A DNA stretch of 9,898 nt. Origin: Prevotellaceae bacterium. Lineage in GTDB: Bacteria; Bacteroidota; Bacteroidia; Bacteroidales; Bacteroidaceae. This document shows, in pieces, positions 1 to 6,279 of this stretch; position 1 is the stretch's first letter, and each line of letters starts with the position of its first letter. Where the stretch lies: contig JAGKTZ010000070.1 in assembly GCA_021153165.1 (NCBI GenBank), forward strand, positions 1 to 9,898. The letters are read 5' to 3'. The position numbers were made by a program, and so were the translations under genes. The notes under the pieces are model-generated. The model searched no databases. It saw nothing but the letters and a program-made list of their open reading frames with translations, and was not told where the DNA came from.

Positions 1-196
1 CTTTTTTAAATTATCCGTCGCGAAATTTTTATTAGGTCTTGTTTTTTTTTATGCAGGTTTTGTATGGAAAAAAATATAGGCTTTTATGGGGTGCTATTAT
101 ATAATATGTATGTCATTTTGTCATTTTTGTGTGGTTTTGTCTTACTTTTCTATCTCTGTTTGGTATATTTTGTTTATCTTTGTCCAAATAGACTTA
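1..196. other. AT-rich upstream region, no gene seen
   Basis: This stretch is very rich in T and A and has no convincing coding signal. An open frame from 86 runs in frame into the downstream gene, but its first 37 residues are Cys/Phe/Tyr/Ile-rich and look like translated non-coding DNA rather than protein. No terminator hairpin was recognised for a gene to the left. The only regulatory candidate is a TAnnTTTG box at 175-182. Confidence 0.6.
175..182 (+). promoter_or_regulatory. Possible -7 promoter box of the RelA-like gene
   Basis: TATCTTTG matches the Bacteroidetes sigma-ABfr -7 consensus TAnnTTTG. A TTTG lies at 159-162, only 12 bp upstream, which is too close for a normal -33 element, so the promoter is only half supported. 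If it is used, transcription would begin near 187-190. That would leave about 8 nt before ATG 197 and about 32 nt before ATG 221, a hint in favour of one of the later starts. Confidence 0.25.
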
Positions 197-2419
197 ATGA
201 CTAATAGAATGACGATGAATATGGCTATCCTGAATATAGAAGAACGCAACGAATTACGTAGAGACCTCTTTGCCCTTTATCGCAATGGCAGTTTGAAATT
301 TAGTCGAAATGATTGGATGACGCTGGCGGATTTTATAAAAAAGAATTTGCCAGAAGTGCCCGTGCGCGACGAATTCGGTTTGTCGAAAATGGTACGTGCC
401 GTGGCTACGATTGGCTTGGCAGTCGACGCTATTGGTTTGAAGGGTAATATCCTTTCGGCCTACCTTGTTTATGAAGTGTGTGAAGATATAGATTTGTCGC
501 TTGTTCAAGAAACTTTTGGTCACGAAATAGCAGAGACAATAGCTTCATTTCGTCGTATAGATGCTTTGGAAATCAAACCGGAAACGGTCAAGACGGATAA
601 TTTCCGAAACTTGCTCGTTAGTCAAGCGGGTGATATGCGCGTCGTCCTTATTCTCATTGCTAAATGTGTGGACTTGATGCGCCGTATCCGAGATGCCGAG
701 TGCGAAGATGCCAAACTGCGTGTTGCGACCGAGGCTGCGTATGTCTATGCTCCCTTGGCGCACAAGTTGGGCTTGTACAAATTGAAAAGCGAACTGGAGG
801 ACTTGTCACTCAAATATTTAGAGCACGAGGCCTACTATATGATCAAGGACAACCTGAATGCCACCAAGCGTAGTCGTGATGCGTATATCGAGCGCTTCAT
901 CGCACCTATACGTAGCGAACTGGACAAGCATGGCTACAAATATCATATCAAGGGGCGTACGAAGAGCATCCACTCGATTTGGCAGAAGATGAAGAAGCAG
1001 GGATGTGGCTTCCACGGCGTATACGATCTCTTTGCGATACGTATTATATTGGATGTGCCTCAATCACGTGAGGTGGCAGAGTGTTGGAACGTCTTCTCCA
1101 TCGTCACACACCCTTATGAAACGGATACACGTCGCTTACGCGACTGGCTCACCGTGCCCAAAAGCAATGGATATATGAGCCTGCACACCACAGTGCGAGG
1201 TCCCGAAGATAAATGGGTAGAGGTGCAAATTCGCTCCGGACGTATGGACGAAATTGCCGAAAATGGTTTGGCGGCACACTGGCGCTACAAGGGAGTGAAA
1301 AGTAGTGGCGGAGGCGTAGACGGCTGGCTGGCAGATATTCGTGCAGCACTTGAGACAGGCAACGAACAGCTTCTTTCTGATAGCCTTTCTACGGATGCAA
1401 AAAAGCGTGAGATTTATGTATTTACGCCTAAGGGAGACCTCTTTCGTTTACCTCCTCAATCCACCGTGCTAGACTTTGCTTACCACATACACACAGGTGT
1501 GGGCAACCGATGCGTCGGCGCACGCATCAATGGGCGTGTAGCATCGATTCGCCAGGTGCTCAATAGTGGAGAGAAAGTAGAGATTCTGACGTCCAACACA
1601 CAGACTCCAAAGAAAGACTGGGAGAGTGTAGTCGTGTCGGCACATGCTAAGGCCAAAATACGTGCTGCGGTCAAGGATCTTCAAACACGTGACACCGTGA
1701 TGGCGCGCGAGATTCTGGAGCGCAAACTGAAGAATCGCAAGATTGATTGGGATGAAAGCGTGGTGAATCAATTGATTCGCAAGGCTGGCTTCAAGGAAGC
1801 TGGTGACTTCTATCGTGCGATTGCAGAAGAAACGGCGGACCTCAATGATTTGATAGAAATGTATCAAGAGCTGGCACGCCGCGAAGCAGGTACAGCAGAA
1901 CGTGCCGCAGTGCGCTCGGCTGAGGAATTCAATATGACCGAGGAAATGATAGAGCGCGTCCGACATACTGGTGAAGACGTCTTGGTGATCGATCGCAACC
2001 TGAAGGGGCTCGACTTCCAAATGGCGCGTTGTTGCAATCCTGTCTACGGCGACGACGTCTTTGGCTTCGTGACCATCGGTGGCGGCATCAAGATACACCG
2101 CACCACCTGTCCCAATGCACCTGCTTTGCGCGATAGATTTGCCTACCGCATTGTACCCGCACGCTGGGCAGGAAAGGGCAGTGGCCAGTACGCCATTGCA
2201 TTGAAAGTGATTGGACAAGACGACCTAGGTATCGTCAACAACATCACCTCCATCATATCCAAGGAGCAACGCATGATGCTACGCAGCATCAGCATAGATT
2301 CGCATGCAGGGCTCTTCTCGGGCATCCTCACCGTCATGGTCGACGACACACAGGTGCTGAATGCTTTGATTAAGAAGTTACGTACGGTCAAGGGAGTGAA
2401 GGCTGTGTCGCGTATGTAG
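197..2419 (+). CDS. relA: Long RelA/SpoT homolog, (p)ppGpp synthetase with degenerate hydrolase domain
   Basis: This gene makes the stringent-response alarmone (p)ppGpp by moving pyrophosphate from ATP to GDP/GTP, in the cytoplasm and normally on ribosomes. From ATG 197 it has 740 residues, usual for a long RSH. Domain order: N-terminal HD-like region (about 50-165); synthetase with GRTKS (253-257), YDLFAIR (276-282, Asp277), RLRD (313-316), VEVQIR (341-346, Glu342) and AAHW (359-362); TGS (about 405-468); zinc-finger-like region with ARCCNP (Cys612-613) and IHRTTC (His634, Cys638); ACT domain (about 664-740). In the HD region the usual HDxxED reads YEVCED (92-97), the LAD of the third motif reads IAK (154-156), and no His occurs before residue 109, so hydrolysis is probably lost. 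In-frame ATGs at 197, 209, 215 and 221 are all possible starts; none has a clear ribosome binding site. The gene stands alone and converges on the lipoprotein gene. Confidence 0.93.
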   Translation: MTNRMTMNMAILNIEERNELRRDLFALYRNGSLKFSRNDWMTLADFIKKNLPEVPVRDEFGLSKMVRAVATIGLAVDAIGLKGNILSAYLVYEVCEDIDLSLVQETFGHEIAETIASFRRIDALEIKPETVKTDNFRNLLVSQAGDMRVVLILIAKCVDLMRRIRDAECEDAKLRVATEAAYVYAPLAHKLGLYKLKSELEDLSLKYLEHEAYYMIKDNLNATKRSRDAYIERFIAPIRSELDKHGYKYHIKGRTKSIHSIWQKMKKQGCGFHGVYDLFAIRIILDVPQSREVAECWNVFSIVTHPYETDTRRLRDWLTVPKSNGYMSLHTTVRGPEDKWVEVQIRSGRMDEIAENGLAAHWRYKGVKSSGGGVDGWLADIRAALETGNEQLLSDSLSTDAKKREIYVFTPKGDLFRLPPQSTVLDFAYHIHTGVGNRCVGARINGRVASIRQVLNSGEKVEILTSNTQTPKKDWESVVVSAHAKAKIRAAVKDLQTRDTVMAREILERKLKNRKIDWDESVVNQLIRKAGFKEAGDFYRAIAEETADLNDLIEMYQELARREAGTAERAAVRSAEEFNMTEEMIERVRHTGEDVLVIDRNLKGLDFQMARCCNPVYGDDVFGFVTIGGGIKIHRTTCPNAPALRDRFAYRIVPARWAGKGSGQYAIALKVIGQDDLGIVNNITSIISKEQRMMLRSISIDSHAGLFSGILTVMVDDTQVLNALIKKLRTVKGVKAVSRM

Positions 2420-2519
2420 GCGCTGATGGTGGATTCCGCCTCCAGACCTATCTGAAATTGTAGAATGCGCCTTGTGCTGCTTTTCTCGCTCTTCGCGATA
2501 TATAATATATATAACAAGA

Positions 2520-2549
2520 AAAAGACCTCGAGGAATCCCGAGGTCTTTT
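2520..2549. terminator. Bidirectional rho-independent terminator
   Basis: AAAAGACCTCG (2520-2530) and CGAGGTCTTTT (2539-2549) form a perfect 11-bp stem with an 8-nt loop. The A-run on one side and T-run on the other give a U-tract in both directions. It lies between two convergent genes, the RelA-like gene (+) and the OmpA-like gene (-), and can end both transcripts. Confidence 0.9.
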
Positions 2550-2581
2550 GTTGTTTGAAAAATCTTTTCGATTAGAGTGGA

Positions 2582-3310
2582 TTATTTCTTTTCAGCTTCA
2601 GCGTTTGCAGCTTCAATCATTTCCTTACTTGGGAGGATATATACTTCAACGCGGCGATTCTTTTCTTGACCTTCAGCAGTTGCATTGTCAGCTACAGGAT
2701 TAGCTTCACCTGCACCAACAACGTGGATGATGTAGTTCTTGTCATAACCACTAGCGAGGAGTTGCTTTTCAACAGCTTGTGCACGCTTCAAAGAAAGTTC
2801 TTCATTCTTCTTCTTGCTTTGTTCTGCAGTGCAGTTCTTCCAAGGTTGGTTGTCAGTATAACCAGCAACAGCAATATTAAATGTATTGTCTTCAGCCTTG
2901 AGCTTAGTAACGAATGTGTTGATATCTGCAGTAGCTGTAGCGCTCAAAGCACTCTTACCAGTTTGGAACAAGATACCTGATTCGAATGTAGCCTTAACGT
3001 ATTGAGTACCGTCAGCAGCAGTAAGGATTTCAGCTTGAGCCTTTGCCGCTTCAGCAGCAGCCTTAGCTTTATCCATCTTATGACCGATCAATGTACCTGC
3101 AGTTGTACCTACAGCCACACCTACAGCAGCACCGATAGCAGCACCTTTACCCTTGTTGCCGTCCTTTGCAATCAAAGCACCAACCAATGCACCGAGTGCA
3201 CCACCACTTGTGCTACCGATCAAACCGCCCTTACCCAAGTTGCTCATGTTACAACCAGAGAATACCATTGTTGCGCTCAACAAAAGCGCAGAAAGCTTCA
3301 TACCTTTCAT
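2582..3310 (-). CDS. OmpA-family peptidoglycan-binding lipoprotein with glycine zipper
   Basis: This is a predicted envelope lipoprotein that links a membrane to peptidoglycan. It has 242 residues. A lipoprotein signal peptide ends in the lipobox FSGC, with Cys20 as the lipidated residue. Residues about 26-77 are rich in Gly and Ala with GxxxG spacing (GGALGALVGALIA, then AAIGAAVGVAVG), a glycine-zipper segment that may insert in a membrane. A charged Ala/Lys helix (about 79-95) follows. Residues about 105-225 are an OmpA C-terminal domain with GYTDN (150-154), LSLKRAQAV (172-180, Arg176) and NRRVEV (218-223); the Asp and Arg are the family's usual diaminopimelate contacts. A short Ala/Glu/Lys tail ends the protein. 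The start at 3310 is followed by a second ATG three codons in; both keep the signal peptide. Ala and Gly are mostly encoded by GCT/GCA and GGT, unlike the GC-richer etf genes, which would fit high expression. Family assignment is firm, exact role is not. Confidence 0.9.
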   Translation of the reverse strand: MKGMKLSALLLSATMVFSGCNMSNLGKGGLIGSTSGGALGALVGALIAKDGNKGKGAAIGAAVGVAVGTTAGTLIGHKMDKAKAAAEAAKAQAEILTAADGTQYVKATFESGILFQTGKSALSATATADINTFVTKLKAEDNTFNIAVAGYTDNQPWKNCTAEQSKKKNEELSLKRAQAVEKQLLASGYDKNYIIHVVGAGEANPVADNATAEGQEKNRRVEVYILPSKEMIEAANAEAEKK

Positions 3311-3353
3311 GTTTTTTTAAGTTTAAAAGTTAATAATGTTTTTGTCTATGTCG

Positions 3354-3388
3354 CAAAGGTATAAAAAAAATTGTAACTTTGCACAAAA
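3354..3388 (-). promoter_or_regulatory. Promoter of the OmpA-family lipoprotein gene
   Basis: On the minus strand TACCTTTG (complement of 3354-3361) matches TAnnTTTG exactly. TTTTG (complement of 3384-3388) is a candidate -33 box, 22 bp away, slightly longer than usual. Transcription would start near 3347, leaving a leader of about 37 nt that is A/T-rich and lacks a Shine-Dalgarno sequence, as is common in Bacteroidetes. Confidence 0.6.
3374..3381 (+). promoter_or_regulatory. -7 promoter box of proS
   Basis: TAACTTTG is an exact TAnnTTTG match placed 35 bp before the proS ATG. Transcription would start near 3388, giving a leader of about 29 nt. A good -33 TTTG is not at the expected distance; the nearest, at 3341-3344, is 29 bp away. 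The box lies between the -7 and -33 elements of the opposing lipoprotein promoter. Confidence 0.5.
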
Positions 3389-3416
3389 TTGATAAAAAAA
3401 GTAAAATAATACATAT

Positions 3417-4901
3417 ATGGCAAAAGAATTGAAGAATTTGACAAAGCGTAGCGAAGATTACTCAAAGTGGTACAACGAGCTCGTCGTCAAAGCAGACTTA
3501 GCAGAACAATCTGATGTACGTGGCTGTATGGTAATCAAACCATACGGTTATGCTATTTGGGAAAGAATACAGCAAGATTTGGATGCACGCTTCAAGGCGA
3601 CTGGTGTGCAAAATGTACAATTCCCTATGCTCATCCCAAAGTCATTCCTGTCAAAAGAAGCAGAGCACGTAGAAGGCTTTGCAAAGGAGTGTGCGGTCGT
3701 GACTCACTATCGCTTGAAGGCTAATGAGACTGGTGATGGCGTAGTGGTGGACCCTACAGCTAAGTTGGAAGAAGAATTGATCATTCGCCCTACTTCGGAA
3801 ACAACGATTTGGAATACCTACCGCAAATGGATTCACTCTTGGCGCGACCTGCCTCTGTGCTGCAACCAATGGTGTAATGTGATGCGTTGGGAAATGCGTA
3901 CACGTCTATTCCTGCGTACAAGTGAATTCCTTTGGCAAGAAGGACATACTGCTCACGCTACTCGCGAAGAAGCAGTAGAGCGTACAGAACAAATGCTCAA
4001 CGTCTACGCCGATTTTGCCAAAGAAGTAATGGCTATGCCCGTAGTTCGCGGTGTAAAAAGTGAAACAGAACGCTTCGCTGGTGCATTGGACACTTATACT
4101 ATCGAGGCTATGATGCAAGATGGCAAGGCGCTGCAAAGTGGTACAAGCCACTTCCTCGGTCAGAACTTCGGTAAGGCATTCAATGTACAATTCGTTGACA
4201 AAAACAACCAATTGGAATATGCTTGGGCAACATCATGGGGTGTAAGTACACGCTTGATGGGTGCTCTTGTCATGACTCACTCGGACGACAATGGCTTGGT
4301 GCTCCCTCCACGTCTCGCTCCTATCCAGGTGGTCATTGTACCTATTTATAAAGGTGACGAAGAACTCAATGCTTTCAACGAAAAACTTGGTGCTTTGGCT
4401 GCACGCTTGGAAGCAAGGGGTATTCGTGTGAAGTATGATAATGCCGACAATAAGCGCCCAGGATTTAAGTTTGCCGACTACGAACTTAAGGGTGTCCCTG
4501 TACGTCTCGTAATGGGCGGTCGCGACCTGGAAAATGGTACTATTGAATTGATGCGCCGTGATACACTTGAAAAGGAAACTCGCACTTTCGAAGGCATCGA
4601 AGATTACGTAGTAAACTTGTTGCAAGAAATACAAGACAATATATATAATAAGGCTAAGACTTACTTGGACGAACACATTTATCCTTGCGACAACTACGAA
4701 GAGTTCAAGGAGCGTATCAAGGAAGGTGGCTTCTTCCTTTGCCCATGGGATGGTACCGAAGAAACTGAGGCGCAAATCAAGGCGGAAACTCAAGCCACAA
4801 TCCGTTGCGTGCCATTCGGCTATAGCCAGGACAACTTGGGCGTCGACATGATAAGTGGCAAACCAGCTAAGTGTCGCGTACTTATTGCTAGAAGTTATTA
4901 A
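3417..4901 (+). CDS. proS: Prolyl-tRNA synthetase, archaeal/eukaryotic type
   Basis: This class II aminoacyl-tRNA synthetase charges tRNA-Pro with proline using ATP in the cytoplasm. It has 494 residues, the size of the short type (ProRS type 3) that lacks the editing insertion of the E. coli type. Motif 1 covers about 36-75 (ending QFPMLIP), RPTSE is at 124-128, motif 2 is about 157-180 (RWEMRTR to GHTAH), TSHFLGQ is at 243-249 and motif 3 is about 278-302 (DDNGLVLPPRLAP). The anticodon-binding domain follows (about 303-410, with VRLVMGGRDL). The C-terminal domain ends in Tyr494, as is usual in this type. Only three cysteines (442, 464, 486) lie in that domain, so the four-Cys zinc site of many relatives is not complete. 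ATG 3417 follows an A-rich leader and a TAnnTTTG box; MAKELKNLTKRSEDYSKWYN is a normal N-terminus. It is monocistronic, followed by a hairpin and a terminator. Confidence 0.96.
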   Translation: MAKELKNLTKRSEDYSKWYNELVVKADLAEQSDVRGCMVIKPYGYAIWERIQQDLDARFKATGVQNVQFPMLIPKSFLSKEAEHVEGFAKECAVVTHYRLKANETGDGVVVDPTAKLEEELIIRPTSETTIWNTYRKWIHSWRDLPLCCNQWCNVMRWEMRTRLFLRTSEFLWQEGHTAHATREEAVERTEQMLNVYADFAKEVMAMPVVRGVKSETERFAGALDTYTIEAMMQDGKALQSGTSHFLGQNFGKAFNVQFVDKNNQLEYAWATSWGVSTRLMGALVMTHSDDNGLVLPPRLAPIQVVIVPIYKGDEELNAFNEKLGALAARLEARGIRVKYDNADNKRPGFKFADYELKGVPVRLVMGGRDLENGTIELMRRDTLEKETRTFEGIEDYVVNLLQEIQDNIYNKAKTYLDEHIYPCDNYEEFKERIKEGGFFLCPWDGTEETEAQIKAETQATIRCVPFGYSQDNLGVDMISGKPAKCRVLIARSY

Positions 4902-4910
4902 TCAATCGAG

Positions 4911-4935
4911 CCTTATCCCCACCATCGGGACAAGG
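4911..4935 (+). other. Hairpin directly after proS
   Basis: CCTTATCCC (4911-4919) pairs with GGGACAAGG (4927-4935) with one A-C mismatch and a 7-nt loop. It begins 9 nt after the proS stop. No T-run follows, so it looks more like a 3'-end stabilising or pausing hairpin than a terminator by itself. Confidence 0.5.
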
Positions 4936-4950
4936 TGTAGATTAGAACAA

Positions 4951-5004
4951 GAAAAAACTCTCACATCAGGTATTCATTGCTTGTTGTGGGAGTTTACTTT
5001 TCTT
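4951..5004 (+). terminator. Probable proS terminator
   Basis: AAACTCTCAC (4955-4964) pairs with GTGGGAGTTT (4986-4995) through 10 bp with one G-U pair and a 21-nt loop. A T-rich tract (ACTTTTCTT, 4996-5004) follows, and GAAAAAA precedes it, so it could also work in the other direction. Confidence 0.65.
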
Positions 5005-5149
5005 ATAAAGTTCATTGAGTAAAAAAGTCCATCAATGTGGGGGAATATTGGGGAGAATTGTACTTTTGGGGAATGACATCGTATCTCAAATACTTAATGT
5101 CCGCTACAAAAATATTATTACAAACTCAACCATCCTCACTCTTTTTTTG
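5005..5149. other. Non-coding gap with three G-runs
   Basis: This is the rest of the 309-bp proS-etfB gap. It has no open frame worth calling. Three G-runs stand out on the + strand: GGGGG at 5039-5043, GGGG at 5050-5053 and GGGG at 5068-5071, each followed by an A/T-rich stretch. A fourth close run, needed for a regular intramolecular quadruplex, is missing. Confidence 0.4.
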
Positions 5150-5157
5150 TATATTTG
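5150..5157 (+). promoter_or_regulatory. -7 promoter box of the etfB-etfA-acd unit
   Basis: TATATTTG is an exact TAnnTTTG match. Transcription would start near 5164, leaving a leader of about 47 nt that is A/T-rich before ATG 5211. No TTTG sits at the normal -33 distance; the T-run ending in G at 5142-5149 abuts the box. A second, poorer box (CTACTTTG, 5166-5173) with TTTG at 5146-5149 is an alternative. No comparable box was found in either gap inside the cluster. Confidence 0.5.
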
Positions 5158-5210
5158 CGACCTAACTACTTTGAAATACATATATATATAAATAAGAAAA
5201 ACACAGAAAT

Positions 5211-6080
5211 ATGAGTCTGAAAATTGTAGTACTTGCTAAGCAGGTGCCCGACACCAGAAATGTGGGAAAGGATGCAATGACGGCCGAGGGTACGGTGAAT
5301 CGTGCCGCGCTGCCTGCTATCTTCAACCCCGAAGACTTGAACGCGCTGGAACAGGCGCTTCGATTGAAGGATCAACATCCTGGTTCGACAGTGACAGTGC
5401 TGACTATGGGATTGCCCAAGGCGGCCGACGTGCTGCGCGAAAGCCTCTATCGCGGTGCTGATGCAGGTGTATTGCTGACCGACCGTGCATTGGGTGGAGC
5501 AGATACTTTGGCGACAAGTTATGCACTGAGCCAAGCTATCAAGAAAATTGGCATGCCCGATATCATCGTAGGCGGACGCCAGGCTATCGACGGCGACACA
5601 GCGCAAGTAGGTCCACAGGTGGCTCAAAAGTTGGGATTGGATCAAGTGACCTATGTAGAAAGCGTGGAAAGCGTAGTGGATGGCAAAGTGACGTTGGCGC
5701 GCCGCATCGACGGCGGTGTGGAAAAGGTGGAAGCACCCTTGCCTCTGTTGATCACAGTGACTGGTTCAGCTGCTCCATGTCGCCCCTGCAATGCCAAACG
5801 TGTGATGAAATACAAACGTGCCACTGCGCCCATCGAGCGTACTGCTGACATGCCCTATGCCGACGAGTACGACAAGAAACCATACCTCACCCTGACACAA
5901 TGGGGTGCGGCCGATATTGATGCCGATTTGCAACAATGTGGTATGGCAGGGTCGCCCACCAAAGTGAAGGCGGTACAAAATATCGTGTTCAAGGCTAAGG
6001 AAAGCAAACGCCTGACAGCTGCTGATGCAGAAGTGGAAGGCTTGATCAAAGAATTGCTGGAAAATCATACTATAGGTTGA
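5211..6080 (+). CDS. etfB: Electron transfer flavoprotein, beta subunit
   Basis: EtfB is one half of the soluble EtfAB heterodimer that passes electrons between acyl-CoA dehydrogenases and other carriers. The 289 residues are longer than the roughly 250-260 of mitochondrial-type EtfB. Family marks: KIVVLAKQVPDT at the N-terminus (4-15), the nucleotide-binding loop GGRQAIDGDTAQVGP (121-135), and the ETF-beta signature region RRIDGGVEKVEAPLPLLITV (164-183). The loop reads DGDTAQVG rather than the DDDCNQTG of the mitochondrial protein; the first form is typical of ETFs of anaerobes, including flavin-bifurcating ones where EtfB binds FAD in place of AMP. After TVTG, where many homologs have an NEPR-P segment, this protein has APCRPC with two cysteines (190 and 193). 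ATG 5211 is preceded by an A-rich leader. It is followed by etfA after 199 nt, and its TGA stop lies inside the first 8-bp repeat unit. Confidence 0.95.
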   Translation: MSLKIVVLAKQVPDTRNVGKDAMTAEGTVNRAALPAIFNPEDLNALEQALRLKDQHPGSTVTVLTMGLPKAADVLRESLYRGADAGVLLTDRALGGADTLATSYALSQAIKKIGMPDIIVGGRQAIDGDTAQVGPQVAQKLGLDQVTYVESVESVVDGKVTLARRIDGGVEKVEAPLPLLITVTGSAAPCRPCNAKRVMKYKRATAPIERTADMPYADEYDKKPYLTLTQWGAADIDADLQQCGMAGSPTKVKAVQNIVFKAKESKRLTAADAEVEGLIKELLENHTIG

Positions 6081-6161
6081 CGAGTGTACAAGTTTACTAG
6101 TTGGCAAGTGTACGAGTTGACGAGTGCTCGTCTACTAGTCTACTAAAAACTCGTTTACTAG
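6076..6161. repeat. Composite GTTGACRA repeat, copy A (etfB-etfA gap)
   Basis: The left half has six 8-bp units: GTTGACGA (6076), GTGTACAA (6084), GTTTACTA (6092), GTTGGCAA (6100), GTGTACGA (6108) and GTTGACGA (6116). GTG (6124-6126) follows. The right half has units in the opposite sense: TCGTCTAC, TAGTCTAC, then TAAAAAC, then TCGTTTAC and TAGT. The halves are inverted relative to each other, so AGTTGACGAG and CTCGTCTACT can pair around the centre with one mismatch. The first unit covers the etfB stop codon (6078-6080). A second copy lies at 7304-7410. Confidence 0.85.
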
Positions 6162-6172
6162 TTAAAGGGTTG

Positions 6173-6254
6173 AACGAGGAACGTTGAATGATTAAAGTTT
6201 AATGATTAATGGTTAACTTTAATGATTAATGATCAACAAACCTTGTTCCTCGTT
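6173..6254. repeat. Inverted repeat enclosing two 14-bp direct repeats
   Basis: AACGAGGAAC (6173-6182) and GTTCCTCGTT (6245-6254) form a perfect 10-bp inverted repeat. Between them TTTAATGATTAATG occurs twice (6198-6211 and 6218-6231, period 20), and ATTAAAGTT (6191-6199) is the exact reverse complement of AACTTTAAT (6215-6223). The same AAAGTTTAATGAT string recurs after the dehydrogenase gene near 9157-9169. The leader of etfA could fold into a long hairpin that ends 25 nt before its start codon. Confidence 0.75.
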
Positions 6255-6279
6255 GAAAAACATTTACAAAAGGAAAATC

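Noticed and set aside
86..196. N-terminal extension of the RelA-like protein from ATG 86
   Set aside because: The 37 extra residues are Cys/Phe/Tyr/Ile-rich, come from T-rich non-coding DNA, and would precede a region that already matches a normal RSH length. A promoter-like box at 175-182 also lies inside it.
1469..2218. 249-codon open frame antisense to the RelA-like gene
   Set aside because: It lies over the TGS, zinc-finger and ACT regions of a well-supported gene and is best explained as a shadow frame.
5039..5071. Intramolecular G-quadruplex
   Set aside because: Only three G-runs of four or more are close together; the next GGG is about 50 nt upstream inside the proS terminator stem.
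6229..6279. Upstream ATG 6229 as the start of etfA
   Set aside because: The 17 extra residues do not fit the family N-terminus, and the AAAAGGAAA element serves ATG 6280.
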